DNA from: Prochlorococcus sp. AG-347-J19
GTDB lineage: Bacteria; Cyanobacteriota; Cyanobacteriia; PCC-6307; Cyanobiaceae
Direction: 5' to 3'
Assembly (NCBI GenBank): GCA_003279015.1
Contig: QCBV01000004.1
Coordinates: forward strand, 62,001-126,000
Length of the DNA stretch: 64,000 nucleotides
Made by a program: the position numbers and the translations under genes. Within the stretch, counting starts at the first letter, position 1. Each line of letters begins with the position of its first letter. Below, piece by piece: positions 1 to 10,110 of this stretch. The notes under the pieces are model-generated. The model saw only the letters and a list, made by a program, of their open reading frames with translations, ran no database searches and was not told the origin of the DNA.

Positions 1-973
1 ATTGGATGCCATCTTTTTCAGCATTTATAATCATTGTTCTAAGTTTAATTATTTTAAACTGCTTCCCTTCGAATCCATTTCTAATTTGTGAGTAGAAAAT
101 CGGTCCTCCATCTTCTAACTTTATTGATAAGGCAGCAATAAATATCAAAGGTAAAGTAAAAAATAAAATTAGAAGGCTTAAAACTGACTCTAGGATTCTT
201 TTTATTCTTGCTTTAAAACTATTCTCATCATAAGTAAATATGCCCTCTATTATTTCATTAGTTTGTATTAATTCAGAAGGATACCGGTTTAAATATCTTT
301 CGCACCAATTTGAAACCTTCAAAAATTTCAGCCCTTTATTATTAAGCTCAAATAAGAATTTTATGTTTTTCTTCTTAAATAATTGTTCATCATCCACAAT
401 TATTCCTTTTGCATTAATTTGATCATTTACATCTCTTTGCTCGAAATTTAATATGGTAAATTTTTTTTTAAAACCTATGATTTGATTAAAGTAATCTTCT
501 TTATTTTTATTTCCTAAGAAATACCAAATTGAACTCTTAGAAAATTTTTTAGATAAATAAATACTAAATAATAATTGAGATAAACTGCTAAAGATAAAAA
601 CTCGAAGATAAAAAGATAAAAAATCATTTAGGAAGTTTGAAAATGATGCAAATTTCATATAATTCCAATTCCAGAATATTCTGAATAGAATTAAAGTGAA
701 GAATAAGTTAAAGCATATATTTAAAAATGTTTTAAAAAATTGATTAAATAATAGTTGTGATTTTTCAATATTTAAATTTGTATAACGGCCGTTTATATAA
801 CTTGAAAAAATCCAAAATAAAGAGTTGGATATCGTTAAAAATACTAATATAACTTGATTAGAAATTGATTCTTTAAAAATTCCAAAAAATAAATAATTTA
901 ATAAAAAGAAATCTATCAGTGAGCTAAGAAATAGAGTTTTTCTAGAATTCAACCATGAAAATTTAAATTTCAT
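1..973 (-). CDS. Bacterial sugar transferase (polyprenyl-phosphate sugar-1-phosphate transferase), C-terminus cut by window edge
   Basis: Starts at an ATG at 973-971 and stays open to base 1, giving 324 residues with the C-terminus missing. The first ~240 residues are rich in Leu/Phe/Ile with several membrane segments. A further hydrophobic helix (SLLILFFTLPLIFIAA) is followed by the signature GGPIFYSQIRNG at about residue 288 and KLRTM at about 310, which define the bacterial sugar transferase family (PF02397, WcaJ/PssY type). Members transfer a sugar-1-phosphate to undecaprenyl phosphate at the inner membrane, starting a surface polysaccharide repeat unit. It lies upstream-to-downstream with gmd on the same strand (54 bp gap), fitting a polysaccharide operon. 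Substrate sugar is unknown. The family call is secure; the role in O-antigen versus capsule is inference. Confidence 0.88.
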   Translation of the reverse strand, partial: MKFKFSWLNSRKTLFLSSLIDFFLLNYLFFGIFKESISNQVILVFLTISNSLFWIFSSYINGRYTNLNIEKSQLLFNQFFKTFLNICFNLFFTLILFRIFWNWNYMKFASFSNFLNDFLSFYLRVFIFSSLSQLLFSIYLSKKFSKSSIWYFLGNKNKEDYFNQIIGFKKKFTILNFEQRDVNDQINAKGIIVDDEQLFKKKNIKFLFELNNKGLKFLKVSNWCERYLNRYPSELIQTNEIIEGIFTYDENSFKARIKRILESVLSLLILFFTLPLIFIAALSIKLEDGGPIFYSQIRNGFEGKQFKIIKLRTMIINAEKDGIQ

Positions 974-1027
974 ACTTTCCCTAAGAAAAATAGTAAATGC
1001 AACTTTTTATTTTCAATAAAATCATTT

Positions 1028-2134
1028 TTATTCTTGAGATATATTTATTTGAAAACCTGATTTTTTTAAAATAGAGTCTTTTCTTGCTTCTTCTTTATCA
1101 GATTCTACCATTTCTTTTATTAATTCTTCTAGTGATGTTCTTGGAGCCCAACCTAATTCCTGAGATGCTTTTTTTGATTCGCCTAGGAGAAAATCCACCT
1201 CAGTAGGTCTAAAGTATCTTGGATCAACTTTAATAACTATCTCCATGGTGTCTGCTCTCCTGCCAACCTCATTTATACCTTCACCCTCCCAAACAATCCC
1301 CGACTCACCATTTTTGCCCCATCCTAAATAAGAAGCGCTCAACTCTGCAAACTTTCTTACGCTTTCTGCTCTTCCCGTAGATATAACATAATCTTTGGGA
1401 ACCTTTTGTTGAAGCATTAACCATTGCATCTCAATGTAATCTCTGGCATGTCCCCAATCTCTTTTTGAATTTAAATTCCCCAAGAAAAGATACTTTTCTA
1501 GACCTGCGTCTATTCTCGCAAGACCTCTTGTGATTTTTCTTGTTATGAATGTTTCTCCTCGCCTTGGACTTTCATGGTTAAAAAGAATACCGTTACAGGC
1601 ATAGATATTGTATGCTTCTCTATAGTTAACAGTAATCCAATAAGCATATAGTTTTGCAACACCATATGGACTTCTCGGGTAGAAAGGGGTTTTTTCATTT
1701 TGAGGTGTTTCTTGAACTAACCCATATAATTCACTAGTACTAGCTTGATATATTTTTGTTTTTTTTGAGAGACCTAATATTCTTACTGCTTCTAATATTC
1801 TTAAAGTACCTAAGGCATCACAATTCGCAGTGTACTCTGGTGTCTCAAAACTTACTGCAACGTGGCTTTGGGCACCAAGATTATAAATTTCATCAGGTTC
1901 AATTTCTTTAATCAGTCTTATTAAATTTGTGCTATCGGTAAGATCCCCATAATGCATTATAAATTTTGGATTTTTTTCATGAGGATCTTGATACAAGTGA
2001 TCAACTCTTTGAGTATTTAAACTACTGCTTCGTCTTTTAATACCATGCACCTCATATTCTTTTTTAAGTAGGAATTCAACAAGATAACTTCCGTCTTGAC
2101 CTGTAACTCCTGTAATAAAAGCTTTTTTTTTCAT
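1028..2134 (-). CDS. gmd: GDP-mannose 4,6-dehydratase
   Basis: 368 residues, the usual Gmd length. It converts GDP-mannose to GDP-4-keto-6-deoxymannose, precursor of GDP-fucose, GDP-rhamnose and related sugars. An extended short-chain dehydrogenase: NADP-binding GVTGQDG at 9-15, the RRSS stretch at 34-37 typical of Gmd, the SELYG substrate region near 134, the catalytic YGVAK (Y157/K161), and [15 protein letters not shown] just after. The downstream gene is a sugar transferase and the upstream genes are a ligase-like protein and a glycosyltransferase, so the product probably feeds lipopolysaccharide or another surface glycan. No GDP-fucose synthase follows inside the window; it may lie beyond the left edge. 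Confidence 0.97.
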   Translation of the reverse strand: MKKKAFITGVTGQDGSYLVEFLLKKEYEVHGIKRRSSSLNTQRVDHLYQDPHEKNPKFIMHYGDLTDSTNLIRLIKEIEPDEIYNLGAQSHVAVSFETPEYTANCDALGTLRILEAVRILGLSKKTKIYQASTSELYGLVQETPQNEKTPFYPRSPYGVAKLYAYWITVNYREAYNIYACNGILFNHESPRRGETFITRKITRGLARIDAGLEKYLFLGNLNSKRDWGHARDYIEMQWLMLQQKVPKDYVISTGRAESVRKFAELSASYLGWGKNGESGIVWEGEGINEVGRRADTMEIVIKVDPRYFRPTEVDFLLGESKKASQELGWAPRTSLEELIKEMVESDKEEARKDSILKKSGFQINISQE

Positions 2135-2256
2135 TATCTTTTCATCTTTATAATTAGGGTATTTTTTTGAAATTTTTTGATTAAAATTTAACTATAAATG
2201 GCTACAAAAGTAAATTATATTTTTTTAAATAAAATGTGATTTTGTTTTTCAAGAAT

Positions 2257-3546
2257 TTATTCTTCAATATATGATTTAAGTCCTGCCAATAATATCCAAC
2301 AATACATACTTACCCTGACGTCAAAATATTGGATATCTACTAAGTGAGACAAAAAGAATATTAAAAATGAAGAAAACCAAGCACGTTGGTTGCTTAAAAA
2401 ATATAAGCTTTCACTTTTATTTTTATAAATTTTCTTAAAGGCAAAATAAAGAATAAATATATATGTCAAAAAAATAACAATTGATGGAATTATTCCGTAG
2501 CTTACAGCAATCTCTAGAGGCAAATTATGAGCATGTCCAAACCATTCTCCACTTTTGATTTTATAAATAATTGGAAATGAAGCAGCTCCCCATCCAAAGA
2601 TAGGCTTTGAAGCAATGAAATTTAAAGCTGCAATCCATTTATTTATTCTTGGATAAGAACCAAGATATTTAAACCCTATTTCTGGAAAAAGTGTATAAAT
2701 CCTTGAAGGAATTATGGATTGCATGAAAATTTGAAATGACTCTGGGAAGATTGGGAGAACAGCAATTGCTAAAAAAGTCAGTCCAATAATTAAAGTTGGT
2801 AAATACCATATAAGACTAGATGATCCTAGGACTATTGGGGTAGAAATTAATAATCCTAGAAGAGCGTTTCTGGAGTCAGTTAGAAATATAAAAGATGTAA
2901 ATCCAGTACAAATTAAAATAAGAAAACACTTTATTATGAATTTTCTTTGAGTTTTCTTTAATTCACATAAACAAAATGGCCATGTCATTACCATCCATAT
3001 GCCAGCGTAGTTTTGATTATTAAATAGTCCAGATAATGAACCAGTTTCGGAAATTGGTTTTTGGAACCAGACCACAAACCCATTCATTATTTCAAATGGG
3101 CCATTTATGTTTAATAGTTGAAGCAACCCGGAAAATAAGACTGGAATTGATCCACTTATTAATATTTTCCCAGTAAGTATTCTTTTCTCTTGACTATTAA
3201 GATATTTTTGAAAGACCCAAAAACAAAGAAAAAATGGTATCCAATTGATTAATCCAAGTAGTGAAAGATTAGGATCTATAGCATCTATTGAATTAGATTT
3301 GGAATTTATAAAATGAATAATAGTACTAATTGAGATATATATAGTTGTAAAAATGAAAGGATAGTTCCATTTATCTTTGAAATAACCTTTATTATTAGAT
3401 AATCCTACAAATATAGATATTAGAAAAAAGATGATTGATATCCCAACTGCCGAAGCGAGAAGGAATACACCAATAAGGAAGGATAAGTATCCTAAATTAT
3501 CAATATCAAAATTATTCCCAAATTTAGATTTGAAATAATCTTGCAT
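2257..3546 (-). CDS. O-antigen ligase/polymerase-like polytopic membrane protein
   Basis: 429 residues with about ten to twelve hydrophobic segments. It carries the hallmarks of the O-antigen ligase superfamily (PF04932, WaaL/Wzy/IctB-like): NNQNYAG near 176-182, DSRNA at 224-228 with the conserved Arg, and a periplasmic loop ending in HAHN (338-341) followed by LPLEIAVSYGI. These enzymes move undecaprenyl-linked glycans onto lipid A-core or polymerise repeat units at the periplasmic face. Cyanobacterial members have been labelled IctB 'bicarbonate transporter', a name I would not apply here because the neighbours are gmd, a sugar transferase and a glycosyltransferase. Whether it is a ligase or a polymerase cannot be decided from sequence alone. 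Confidence 0.85.
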   Translation of the reverse strand: MQDYFKSKFGNNFDIDNLGYLSFLIGVFLLASAVGISIIFFLISIFVGLSNNKGYFKDKWNYPFIFTTIYISISTIIHFINSKSNSIDAIDPNLSLLGLINWIPFFLCFWVFQKYLNSQEKRILTGKILISGSIPVLFSGLLQLLNINGPFEIMNGFVVWFQKPISETGSLSGLFNNQNYAGIWMVMTWPFCLCELKKTQRKFIIKCFLILICTGFTSFIFLTDSRNALLGLLISTPIVLGSSSLIWYLPTLIIGLTFLAIAVLPIFPESFQIFMQSIIPSRIYTLFPEIGFKYLGSYPRINKWIAALNFIASKPIFGWGAASFPIIYKIKSGEWFGHAHNLPLEIAVSYGIIPSIVIFLTYIFILYFAFKKIYKNKSESLYFLSNQRAWFSSFLIFFLSHLVDIQYFDVRVSMYCWILLAGLKSYIEE

Positions 3547-3638
3547 TTTTATTTATTAATTTTCTAATTATATTTAAATGTTTATTGATCTTTTTTTTTT
3601 AAGGTCGCTTAGTTAATTGCACATAATTATTTTTTTTA

Positions 3639-4487
3639 TTATTCACTTAAATAGACTTCTTTCAGTGCATCTATCGTCTTAAGATTCTTGTAGGAAGAAT
3701 AATGTTTTTTTATTCTAAATGGGGACAAATATTCTCCATATTTAGAGCAAAATTTCCAATCTACATCTTCATGTGTCGCTAAAAGGGGTTTATCTTTACT
3801 TTTAAGGAGATGATACGTTCTTGTGAATTGATGGGGTCCAGTCAGATTCATTATGCCTTGCTTGGGATATGAAAATTCAATATCTTGAAAATAAAGAAAA
3901 TCTCTTTCTATCCTTTTGATAACATAATTGAGGAAAATGGATTCTTTTGGAAGGAAGAAGAATCCATTGTGAATTACATTTCTAAGAGTTTTTTTATTTC
4001 TCCCACTTGAATCTTCGATTGATTCTATTCTTCTTGGCTCAGACAAAAGTAATCCATTATTACTTGATTTTTTGTAAATCTTAATTACCTTATCTAAGTT
4101 TATTTCAGATTTAAGATCTAGCCATATTCCACCATTATTGTATATGAAACATATCCTGAAAATGTCAATTTTTTGAACGGGAATAACAGATCTTTTGTAT
4201 ATTTCATAAATTAAATCATTTTTAAAATTTTCATACATATAGTTATTTACATATTTATTAGAAAAAATACTTAAATTTAATCCATTTTTTGCTGAATATT
4301 TCTCCCACTTGTCAAACATGTATTTTGATACCCATAAATTATCCGTGCTTGTGACTAGGTTATTATTGAATACATTCTTATTTGAAAAATTATTTGATGA
4401 AACTAATAATTTATTTGGATATTGTCTAAATATTATTCTAATAAAATTTTTTCTAACCCAAATAAAGAAATTGAGAATGCAGTACAT
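3639..4487 (-). CDS. DXD-type glycosyltransferase (GT32 / capsular polysaccharide synthesis-like)
   Basis: 282 residues. The core QKIDIFRICFIYNNGG (105-120) followed by IWLDLK (121-126) matches the sugar-nucleotide-binding segment of OCH1-like / 'Gly_transf_sug' and capsular synthesis transferases, where Lys-x-Asp-x-x-Arg precedes GG(I/V)(Y/W)xDxD. The Asp-x-Asp is D124-L-K126 here, so the second Asp is replaced by Lys. The first ~20 residues are basic and aromatic and may attach to the membrane. It is the outermost gene of the polysaccharide block, with its start 16 bp from the tRNA-Arg gene. Donor and acceptor are unknown. It is probably a real transferase because related capsular enzymes tolerate variation at that position, but altered catalysis is possible. 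Confidence 0.75.
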   Translation of the reverse strand: MYCILNFFIWVRKNFIRIIFRQYPNKLLVSSNNFSNKNVFNNNLVTSTDNLWVSKYMFDKWEKYSAKNGLNLSIFSNKYVNNYMYENFKNDLIYEIYKRSVIPVQKIDIFRICFIYNNGGIWLDLKSEINLDKVIKIYKKSSNNGLLLSEPRRIESIEDSSGRNKKTLRNVIHNGFFFLPKESIFLNYVIKRIERDFLYFQDIEFSYPKQGIMNLTGPHQFTRTYHLLKSKDKPLLATHEDVDWKFCSKYGEYLSPFRIKKHYSSYKNLKTIDALKEVYLSE

Positions 4488-4502
4488 ATTAAAAGTTTTG
4501 AA

Positions 4503-4576
<74 letters not shown>

Positions 4577-4715
4577 ATCATTTTATTATATCTGAATCCA
4601 TAAACCTAAACAATGAAAGTATTTTTCTTTACAATTAAAAATTGATAAATACTTTAAATATTGTGTTTTTTTTGCAAAAAAATTCATATCATATTAATGA
4701 ATATTTTTAATTCAT

Positions 4716-5387
4716 TTGGCTAAAAGACTCTCTGAAAAGCAGAAAAAAGAAATAATACAAAGTTTTAAGGACGCTAAAACTATTGATTTTTTATCAAAAA
4801 AGTTTAATTGTACTAAGTTAACAATTATAAGAAATCTAAAGGCGAATCTTGGAGAAGAAATCTACAAAAGATTGCTTAAGAGTAATAATAAATTAAATAA
4901 GAAAGATATTCTTCATGAAAATAAAAATAAGAAAGATTTAGAATCCACTAACTTAAAAGAAGATTTAAGTGAGGAAAAATTTTTTAATCTAACTCCAGAT
5001 GAGAATGATTTTTATCCAGATTTATCCTTCTTGGAAATAAGTCCTGTAAATATTGAAATTGATAATACCTCACGAAAAGAATTATCTTCTATCTCTATTA
5101 CTGATATTGATCTTCCAAAAATTGTTTATATGATTGTAGATAAAAAAATTGAATTGGAAATAAAACTCTTAAAGGATTTCCCCGAATGGAAATTTCTGCC
5201 AGTTGATGATTTGAATAGAAAAACTATAGAAATTTATTTTGATTTAAAAATAGCGAAAAGGTTTTGTAATAAGGATCAAAAAGTTATCAAAGTTCCAAAT
5301 ACAAATATTTTTAAAATCGCTGCACCTATATTGCTCTCTAAAGGAATTTCCAGAATTGTAAGTCCAAATGCCTTAATAGCTCTTTAA
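4716..5387 (+). CDS. Conserved hypothetical with N-terminal helix-turn-helix-like segment
   Basis: 223 residues from a TTG start; no ATG lies in frame nearby. Residues 1-45 (LSEKQKKEIIQSFKD, then SKKFNCTKLTIIRNL) look like a Hin/transposase-type or sigma-like helix-turn-helix: a basic helix, a turn at 'FNCTK' and a second recognition-like helix. Residues 55-90 are Lys/Glu/Asn-rich and probably disordered. The C-terminal 120 residues have no motif I recognise but look folded (repeated Ile/Leu/Val patterns, WKFLPVDD). It stands alone between tRNA-Arg and a convergent small gene. A DNA-binding role is inferred only from the N-terminus. Confidence 0.7.
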   Translation: MAKRLSEKQKKEIIQSFKDAKTIDFLSKKFNCTKLTIIRNLKANLGEEIYKRLLKSNNKLNKKDILHENKNKKDLESTNLKEDLSEEKFFNLTPDENDFYPDLSFLEISPVNIEIDNTSRKELSSISITDIDLPKIVYMIVDKKIELEIKLLKDFPEWKFLPVDDLNRKTIEIYFDLKIAKRFCNKDQKVIKVPNTNIFKIAAPILLSKGISRIVSPNALIAL

Positions 5388-5389
5388 AA

Positions 5390-5611
5390 TTAATTTTTAT
5401 TCCCAAAATTTATAGTAAAAAGACTTCCTAAAATAGTTCCGCTTATGAAGCTAGTTCCTAAAATAAACCCAATTGGTAAATCTACTGTCTTATCAAAAAG
5501 AAAATCAACTTTATTTCTATTAGAACTATTTTGAATCCCAACTATTAATAATAAAAATAAGCAGGAGTTGAACAAAAAAGTGTGAGTTATTTTTCTAAAA
5601 GGTAAAAACAT
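5390..5611 (-). CDS. Small two-helix membrane protein, LapA/DUF1049-like
   Basis: 73 residues with two hydrophobic helices (about 9-26 and 45-66) joined by a short polar loop. The second helix reads VDLPIGFILGTSFISGTILG, the arrangement seen in lipopolysaccharide assembly protein A domain (DUF1049) proteins, in which a small-residue-rich helix follows a 'pxp' turn. In other bacteria such proteins help LPS assembly; the assignment here is by pattern and modest. Its stop is 3 bp from the stop of the convergent HTH-like gene, and it lies 22 bp downstream of rsmI on the same strand, so co-transcription is likely. Confidence 0.65.
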   Translation of the reverse strand: MFLPFRKITHTFLFNSCLFLLLIVGIQNSSNRNKVDFLFDKTVDLPIGFILGTSFISGTILGSLFTINFGNKN

Positions 5612-5633
5612 ATTTTGTATATTTACTTAAATT

Positions 5634-6497
5634 TTAGTTTAATTTATAAATTATGCTTTTTTTTATACCAGTTTTTTTAGCTAAGTATTTAGAGGCTGAA
5701 GATAAGCTTAATCCTGCATTTATTAATTCTTTAAGTTCTTTTTTTAGATCTTCTTCATTAAGATCTAAGTTTTTTATTTTCGTAATTCCTTTAATAACAA
5801 TCGTTATTTCTCCTTTTACGTCTTTCCCCTCAAAAAAACTTATTGCACTATTGATATTACTGCCAATATGTTCTTCAAACTTTTTTGTTAATTCTCTAGA
5901 GACTTCAATTTCCCTTTCCCCTCCACAAAATTCATATAGTTCTTTTAACAATTTTTTTAGGCGATGAGGTGATTCGAAAATCACTGTTGTTTTTTTATTC
6001 TGACTAATTTCTGAAAGAATTTTTTCTCTTTCACTTTTCTTTTTTGGAAGAAAACCCTCGAAAATAAAACTTGATGATGGCATTCCACTCGAAATAAGTG
6101 CAGCTAAAGCTGCACAAGCGCCCGGGATGCAAATTACATCAAATCCCTCACTTTTGACTGCTTTGGCAATATCTTCACCTGGGTCACAAATTCCCGGCAT
6201 TCCAGCATCACTTACAATAGCTATGGATTTACGTTCCTGCAAATCTTTAATTATTCTTGGAATTTTTTCTATTGAATTGTGCTTATTAAAACTTATAAGA
6301 TTGTTTGTTATTTTGAATTTATTCATTATCTTTTGTGTTTGTCTGGTATCTTCGCAGGCAATTAAAGAAACATTTTTAAGAATATTTATTGCTCTATAAG
6401 ATAAATCATTCAAATTCCCTATAGGAGTGCCAACCATATAAAGCACGCTGCTTTCTGGTTCTTGACTTCTATGAGATAATAAATAATTATTTTTCAT
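5634..6497 (-). CDS. rsmI: 16S rRNA (cytidine-1402-2'-O)-methyltransferase
   Basis: 287 residues. RsmI 2'-O-methylates C1402 in the decoding centre of 16S rRNA using S-adenosylmethionine. Family motifs: VGTPIGNLNDLS (22-33), ACEDTRQT (47-54), SDAGMPGICDPG (about 96-107), a GACA segment just after, and EGFLPKK with FESPHR further on (tetrapyrrole methylase fold, PF00590). The C-terminal ~50 residues form the small RsmI helical domain ending in KKSIIYKLN. Its ATG (6497) lies only 3 bp from the GTG start of the divergent cysQ, so each promoter must sit inside the other gene. Confidence 0.97.
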   Translation of the reverse strand: MKNNYLLSHRSQEPESSVLYMVGTPIGNLNDLSYRAINILKNVSLIACEDTRQTQKIMNKFKITNNLISFNKHNSIEKIPRIIKDLQERKSIAIVSDAGMPGICDPGEDIAKAVKSEGFDVICIPGACAALAALISSGMPSSSFIFEGFLPKKKSEREKILSEISQNKKTTVIFESPHRLKKLLKELYEFCGGEREIEVSRELTKKFEEHIGSNINSAISFFEGKDVKGEITIVIKGITKIKNLDLNEEDLKKELKELINAGLSLSSASKYLAKKTGIKKSIIYKLN

Positions 6498-6500
6498 TAA

Positions 6501-7409
6501 GTGATTAAATTACCTTTTGGAGTAGATATTAATAATCTTATCCATGATCTAAAAATTTTCAGCTGGGAAGCTGCCGATATTTTGTTATTTTATTCAGAAA
6601 AAATTAAAAATTTTAAACAGAAAAAAGATTTTATTAAAGATGTTAATGAAGAAAATCCCGTTACTCTTGCCGATTTAAAAGTAAATGAATTGATAATTAA
6701 AAGAATAAAAGAAAAATATAAGAATATAAAATGGGATATCCTAAGTGAAGAAAACTTTAAAATCAAAGGTGCTCTTTGTGATAAGAATGCAGAATGGTTG
6801 TGGGTTCTTGATCCATTAGATGGTACTAAGGATTTTATTCAGGGGACAAAAAATTATGCAATGCAATTAGCTCTAAACCATAAACAAAAACCTATATTAG
6901 GAGTTGTTTTAATTCCAGAAAGAGATGAATTATGGATATCTTATGAGGATAAAATTTTTTGCGAGAATAGAGAAGGAATTAGGAAAAATTTTAATTTTTC
7001 TGGTGAAAAGTCATTAAAAGATATGTCTATAGTTACTAGTAAGAACCATAGGAATAAAACATTAAAAGAATTAATTCATAGAATTAATTTCAAAAAAGTT
7101 ATTGTTATGGGAAGTATTGGCTGTAAAATTGCCTCTATTATTAGAGGTGATAGTGATATATATATATCCTTAAGTTTGCCGGGAAAAAGTTCCCCAAAAG
7201 ATTGGGATTTCGCTGCTCCTGAGGCTATTTTGAAGGCTGCTGGTGGTGCAATAACGAATATAGAAAATCAAGATTTAACATATAACAGTAAAAACTTAGA
7301 GCATCCAGGAATCATTATTGCATCTAATAACAAATTTTTTCAAAAGGATATTTGCTCTCAAATTAAAGCAATCATTCAAAAAAACAAAATTTACCCTTTA
7401 GAGCTCTAA
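6501..7409 (+). CDS. cysQ: 3'(2'),5'-bisphosphate nucleotidase, inositol monophosphatase family
   Basis: 302 residues from a GTG at 6501. CysQ hydrolyses 3'-phosphoadenosine 5'-phosphate to AMP, clearing a by-product of sulfate assimilation. Metal-site motifs of the lithium-sensitive phosphatase superfamily are present: LSEE at 81-84, DPLDGTKDF at 104-112, and [10 protein letters not shown] near 232. A Lys/Ile-rich segment at 30-50 is typical of low-GC composition. The gene ends in a 4-bp convergent overlap with the stop of pnp. Within the family, the [14 protein letters not shown] region suits CysQ better than true inositol monophosphatases, but the exact substrate is inferred. Confidence 0.9.
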   Translation: MIKLPFGVDINNLIHDLKIFSWEAADILLFYSEKIKNFKQKKDFIKDVNEENPVTLADLKVNELIIKRIKEKYKNIKWDILSEENFKIKGALCDKNAEWLWVLDPLDGTKDFIQGTKNYAMQLALNHKQKPILGVVLIPERDELWISYEDKIFCENREGIRKNFNFSGEKSLKDMSIVTSKNHRNKTLKELIHRINFKKVIVMGSIGCKIASIIRGDSDIYISLSLPGKSSPKDWDFAAPEAILKAAGGAITNIENQDLTYNSKNLEHPGIIIASNNKFFQKDICSQIKAIIQKNKIYPLEL

Positions 7410-9571
7410 TTCAATGGTGCCACTGGTGTAGGGGTTGGTTCTGGGTATGACATGCCATTGTTCTGTGAAACTCCTCTTAGAGTAAGATTTATCCTGCCTC
7501 GGCTATCAATCTCTCTAACTCTTACAGTTACTTCATCACCTTGCCTTACAACATCTTCAACTCTCTCAACCCTTGCCTCGGATAATTGCGATATGTGGAC
7601 CATGCCTTCTTTCCCAGGAAGAATTTCTACAAAGGCTCCAATTGGAATAATTCTAGTTACGACACCTGAGAATATTTCTCCTTCATGAACTTTTCTAGTA
7701 AGTCCCTCTATAATTTTTTGAGCTTCTTCTGCCGCTGCACCATCGTGAGAAGCAATAGTAACAATTCCCCCATCTTCGATATCAATTTTCGTGTTAGTCC
7801 TTTCAGTAATTCCCTTAATAGTTCTTCCTCCTGGTCCAATTACTGTTCCTATTAGTTCAGGATCAATTCTGAAACTTAATAGTCTTGGTGCATGTGGTGA
7901 TAAAGATTCTTGAGGTTTATCGATTGCTTCTTGCATTTTTTCTAAGATATGCAATCTGGCTGGTCGAGCTTTCTTTATCGCATCAGAGATAATAGAAACC
8001 GGTAAACCTGTGATTTTCATGTCCATTTGAAGTGCAGTTATACCTTTATCTGTCCCGGCAACTTTGAAATCCATATCTCCTAGAAAGTCTTCGATTCCTT
8101 GAATGTCGGTAAGGATACGAACTTCTTTACCCTCTTTGATTAAACCCATGGCTGTGCCGCTCACTGGGGCTTTAAGTGGGACGCCAGCATCTAATAATGA
8201 AAGCGTACTGCCACAAACTGATCCCATCGAGGTTGATCCATTAGAGCTTAATACTTCACTTACTACTCTTAGAACGTATGGGAATGTCTCTTTACCAGGT
8301 AAAACTGGAATGATTGCTCTTTCTGCCAATGCTCCATGTCCAATTTCTCTTCTGCCTGGAGTTCTCATTGGTCTTGTCTCCCCAACAGAATAAGGGGGGA
8401 AATTGTAATGATGTAAATATGTTTTCTCAGTGCTTGGATTAAGATCATCCATTTCTTGAGCATCACTAGGTGTCCCTAGAGTAGTCGTAGATAAAACTTG
8501 AGTTAATCCTCTCTGGAATAATGCTGATCCGTGAACTCTTTTCGGAAGTATTCCAGCTACTGCCGAAATTTTTCTTACTTCGTCAAGCTTTCTCCCATCC
8601 ACTCTTGTCCCATCATTAATGATTTGAGATCTCATTAATTTTTTGGTTAGTTTTTTAAAGTCAGAATGTAGTAATTTTTCATCTTCTGAGGTTAGAACCT
8701 TTACTTCATTATCATTTTTAAGAGAATCAATTTTAGTTTGAATTTCAAGTTCTATTTTCTCTAATTCGGAGTCTCTTTCTTCTTTTGATTGATCGAATTT
8801 CTTTAAAACTTGATCAATAGGTTTAGAACAATTTTTTTCTAGATAAGTAGATAATGTTTTATCCTCTTCTGGATTTGCGGGCTTAGTTTGCTTAATTCCT
8901 AAATCTTTTAATAAATCTTCTTGAGACTTTATAAGTTCACTAACAGCTTCATAGCCAAAATCTATGGCCTCAATGGTATCTTGCTCAGAAAGTTGGTTCG
9001 CACCAGCTTCAATCATAACAATACCGTCAGGTGAACCTGCTACAACTATATCTAGATCACCTTTTTCTATTTCTCTATAGCTTGGATTTAGGATGAAGTC
9101 ATCTCCGATTAGTCCAACTCTAACTGCAGCCATTGGTCCATAGAAAGGAATCTTACCTAATAGAGTTGCAATTGATGCGCCTGTAACTGCTAAAACGTCT
9201 GCGGGTACCCTTTCATCCAGAGATAAGCATGAGGCAACTATTTGAATTTCGTCTCTCATCCAAGATGGAAATAGAGGTCTCATGGGTCTATCAATCAATC
9301 TTGAGATTAAGGTGGCCCTTTCTGGTGGCCTACCCTCCCTTCTCATGAACCCTCCTGGAATTCTACCTGCTGCATATAGTTTTTCCTCGTAATCACAAAT
9401 TAGAGGTAGAAAGTCTGAGACTTCTTTTTTAGTAGTTTTTGTTGCTGTAACTAATAGAGAGGTGTCTCCACACTCAATCATTACTGATCCATCTGCTTGA
9501 GGAGCATATAGTCCTGTAGTTAGTCGTATCTCTCGTCCGTCAAACGTGATCGACTTATTTTGTCCTTCCAC
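7406..9571 (-). CDS. pnp: Polynucleotide phosphorylase
   Basis: 721 residues. PNPase degrades RNA 3'-5' with phosphate and can also add tails. Two RNase PH-like domains are visible (about 5-220, and 315-545 including [26 protein letters not shown] and [11 protein letters not shown]), separated by an acidic helical linker near 230-300. A KH domain ([15 protein letters not shown]) lies near 575 and an S1 domain ([20 protein letters not shown]) near 640. The tail is Pro-rich and short. The DMDFKVAGT motif holds catalytic Asp residues of the second core. The 175 bp upstream leader to rpsN carries no gene. Its stop overlaps that of cysQ by 4 bp. Confidence 0.98.
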   Translation of the reverse strand: MEGQNKSITFDGREIRLTTGLYAPQADGSVMIECGDTSLLVTATKTTKKEVSDFLPLICDYEEKLYAAGRIPGGFMRREGRPPERATLISRLIDRPMRPLFPSWMRDEIQIVASCLSLDERVPADVLAVTGASIATLLGKIPFYGPMAAVRVGLIGDDFILNPSYREIEKGDLDIVVAGSPDGIVMIEAGANQLSEQDTIEAIDFGYEAVSELIKSQEDLLKDLGIKQTKPANPEEDKTLSTYLEKNCSKPIDQVLKKFDQSKEERDSELEKIELEIQTKIDSLKNDNEVKVLTSEDEKLLHSDFKKLTKKLMRSQIINDGTRVDGRKLDEVRKISAVAGILPKRVHGSALFQRGLTQVLSTTTLGTPSDAQEMDDLNPSTEKTYLHHYNFPPYSVGETRPMRTPGRREIGHGALAERAIIPVLPGKETFPYVLRVVSEVLSSNGSTSMGSVCGSTLSLLDAGVPLKAPVSGTAMGLIKEGKEVRILTDIQGIEDFLGDMDFKVAGTDKGITALQMDMKITGLPVSIISDAIKKARPARLHILEKMQEAIDKPQESLSPHAPRLLSFRIDPELIGTVIGPGGRTIKGITERTNTKIDIEDGGIVTIASHDGAAAEEAQKIIEGLTRKVHEGEIFSGVVTRIIPIGAFVEILPGKEGMVHISQLSEARVERVEDVVRQGDEVTVRVREIDSRGRINLTLRGVSQNNGMSYPEPTPTPVAPLN

Positions 9572-9746
9572 TTTTAATTTATAAACTTATACATGATTCA
9601 TTGTTACATTTTTTAGGGACATATTGAGCAAATTATTTAAATAAGCTGTAAATATTTTAAAAAACAGAATAAAAATTTAATTTGATTCTTGAGTTATCAT
9701 TTTTTATCTAACGTTTGCAAACTATATTAGTTGTCAAAAAAATTTT

Positions 9747-10049
9747 TTACCAACTGGATTTTACAACCCCTGGAAGTTCACCATTATGAGCCCTTTGCCT
9801 CAATTGATTTCTGCATAGACCAAAATCTCTATACACACCCCTAGGCTTACCAGTAGCCCAACACCTATTTCTGATTCTGTTTGGAGCTGAGTTTCTTGGG
9901 AGACCTTGAATTTTTCTATGTATTTCTAGCCTTTCCATAGGATCTTTAGCAGCATTAAATTCTTCTAATAAAGACTTTCTTTTTGCTGCATATTTTTCTA
10001 CAAGTTTTTTGCGTTTAACCTCTCTCGCAATCATGGACTTTTTCGCCAT
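9747..10049 (-). CDS. rpsN: 30S ribosomal protein S14
   Basis: 100 residues, the long zinc-free form of uS14. The N-terminus [20 protein letters not shown] and the C-terminal [20 protein letters not shown], then [18 protein letters not shown], are diagnostic. The Cys-x2-Cys zinc ribbon of the short form is absent. It sits alone between pnp and the M50 protease on the same strand, outside the large ribosomal protein operon. Confidence 0.98.
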   Translation of the reverse strand: MAKKSMIAREVKRKKLVEKYAAKRKSLLEEFNAAKDPMERLEIHRKIQGLPRNSAPNRIRNRCWATGKPRGVYRDFGLCRNQLRQRAHNGELPGVVKSSW

Positions 10050-10110
10050 CGAAAAATTATAATAAACTTTTGTTATTTTAACAGCTTGCCGAGCAATTCT
10101 CGAAATTTAT

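Noticed and set aside
240-422. 60-residue plus-strand open frame at the left edge
   Set aside because: Antisense to the sugar transferase, which has a clear family motif in the opposite frame.
8103-8393. 96-residue plus-strand open frame
   Set aside because: Antisense to the core of pnp, with no independent support.
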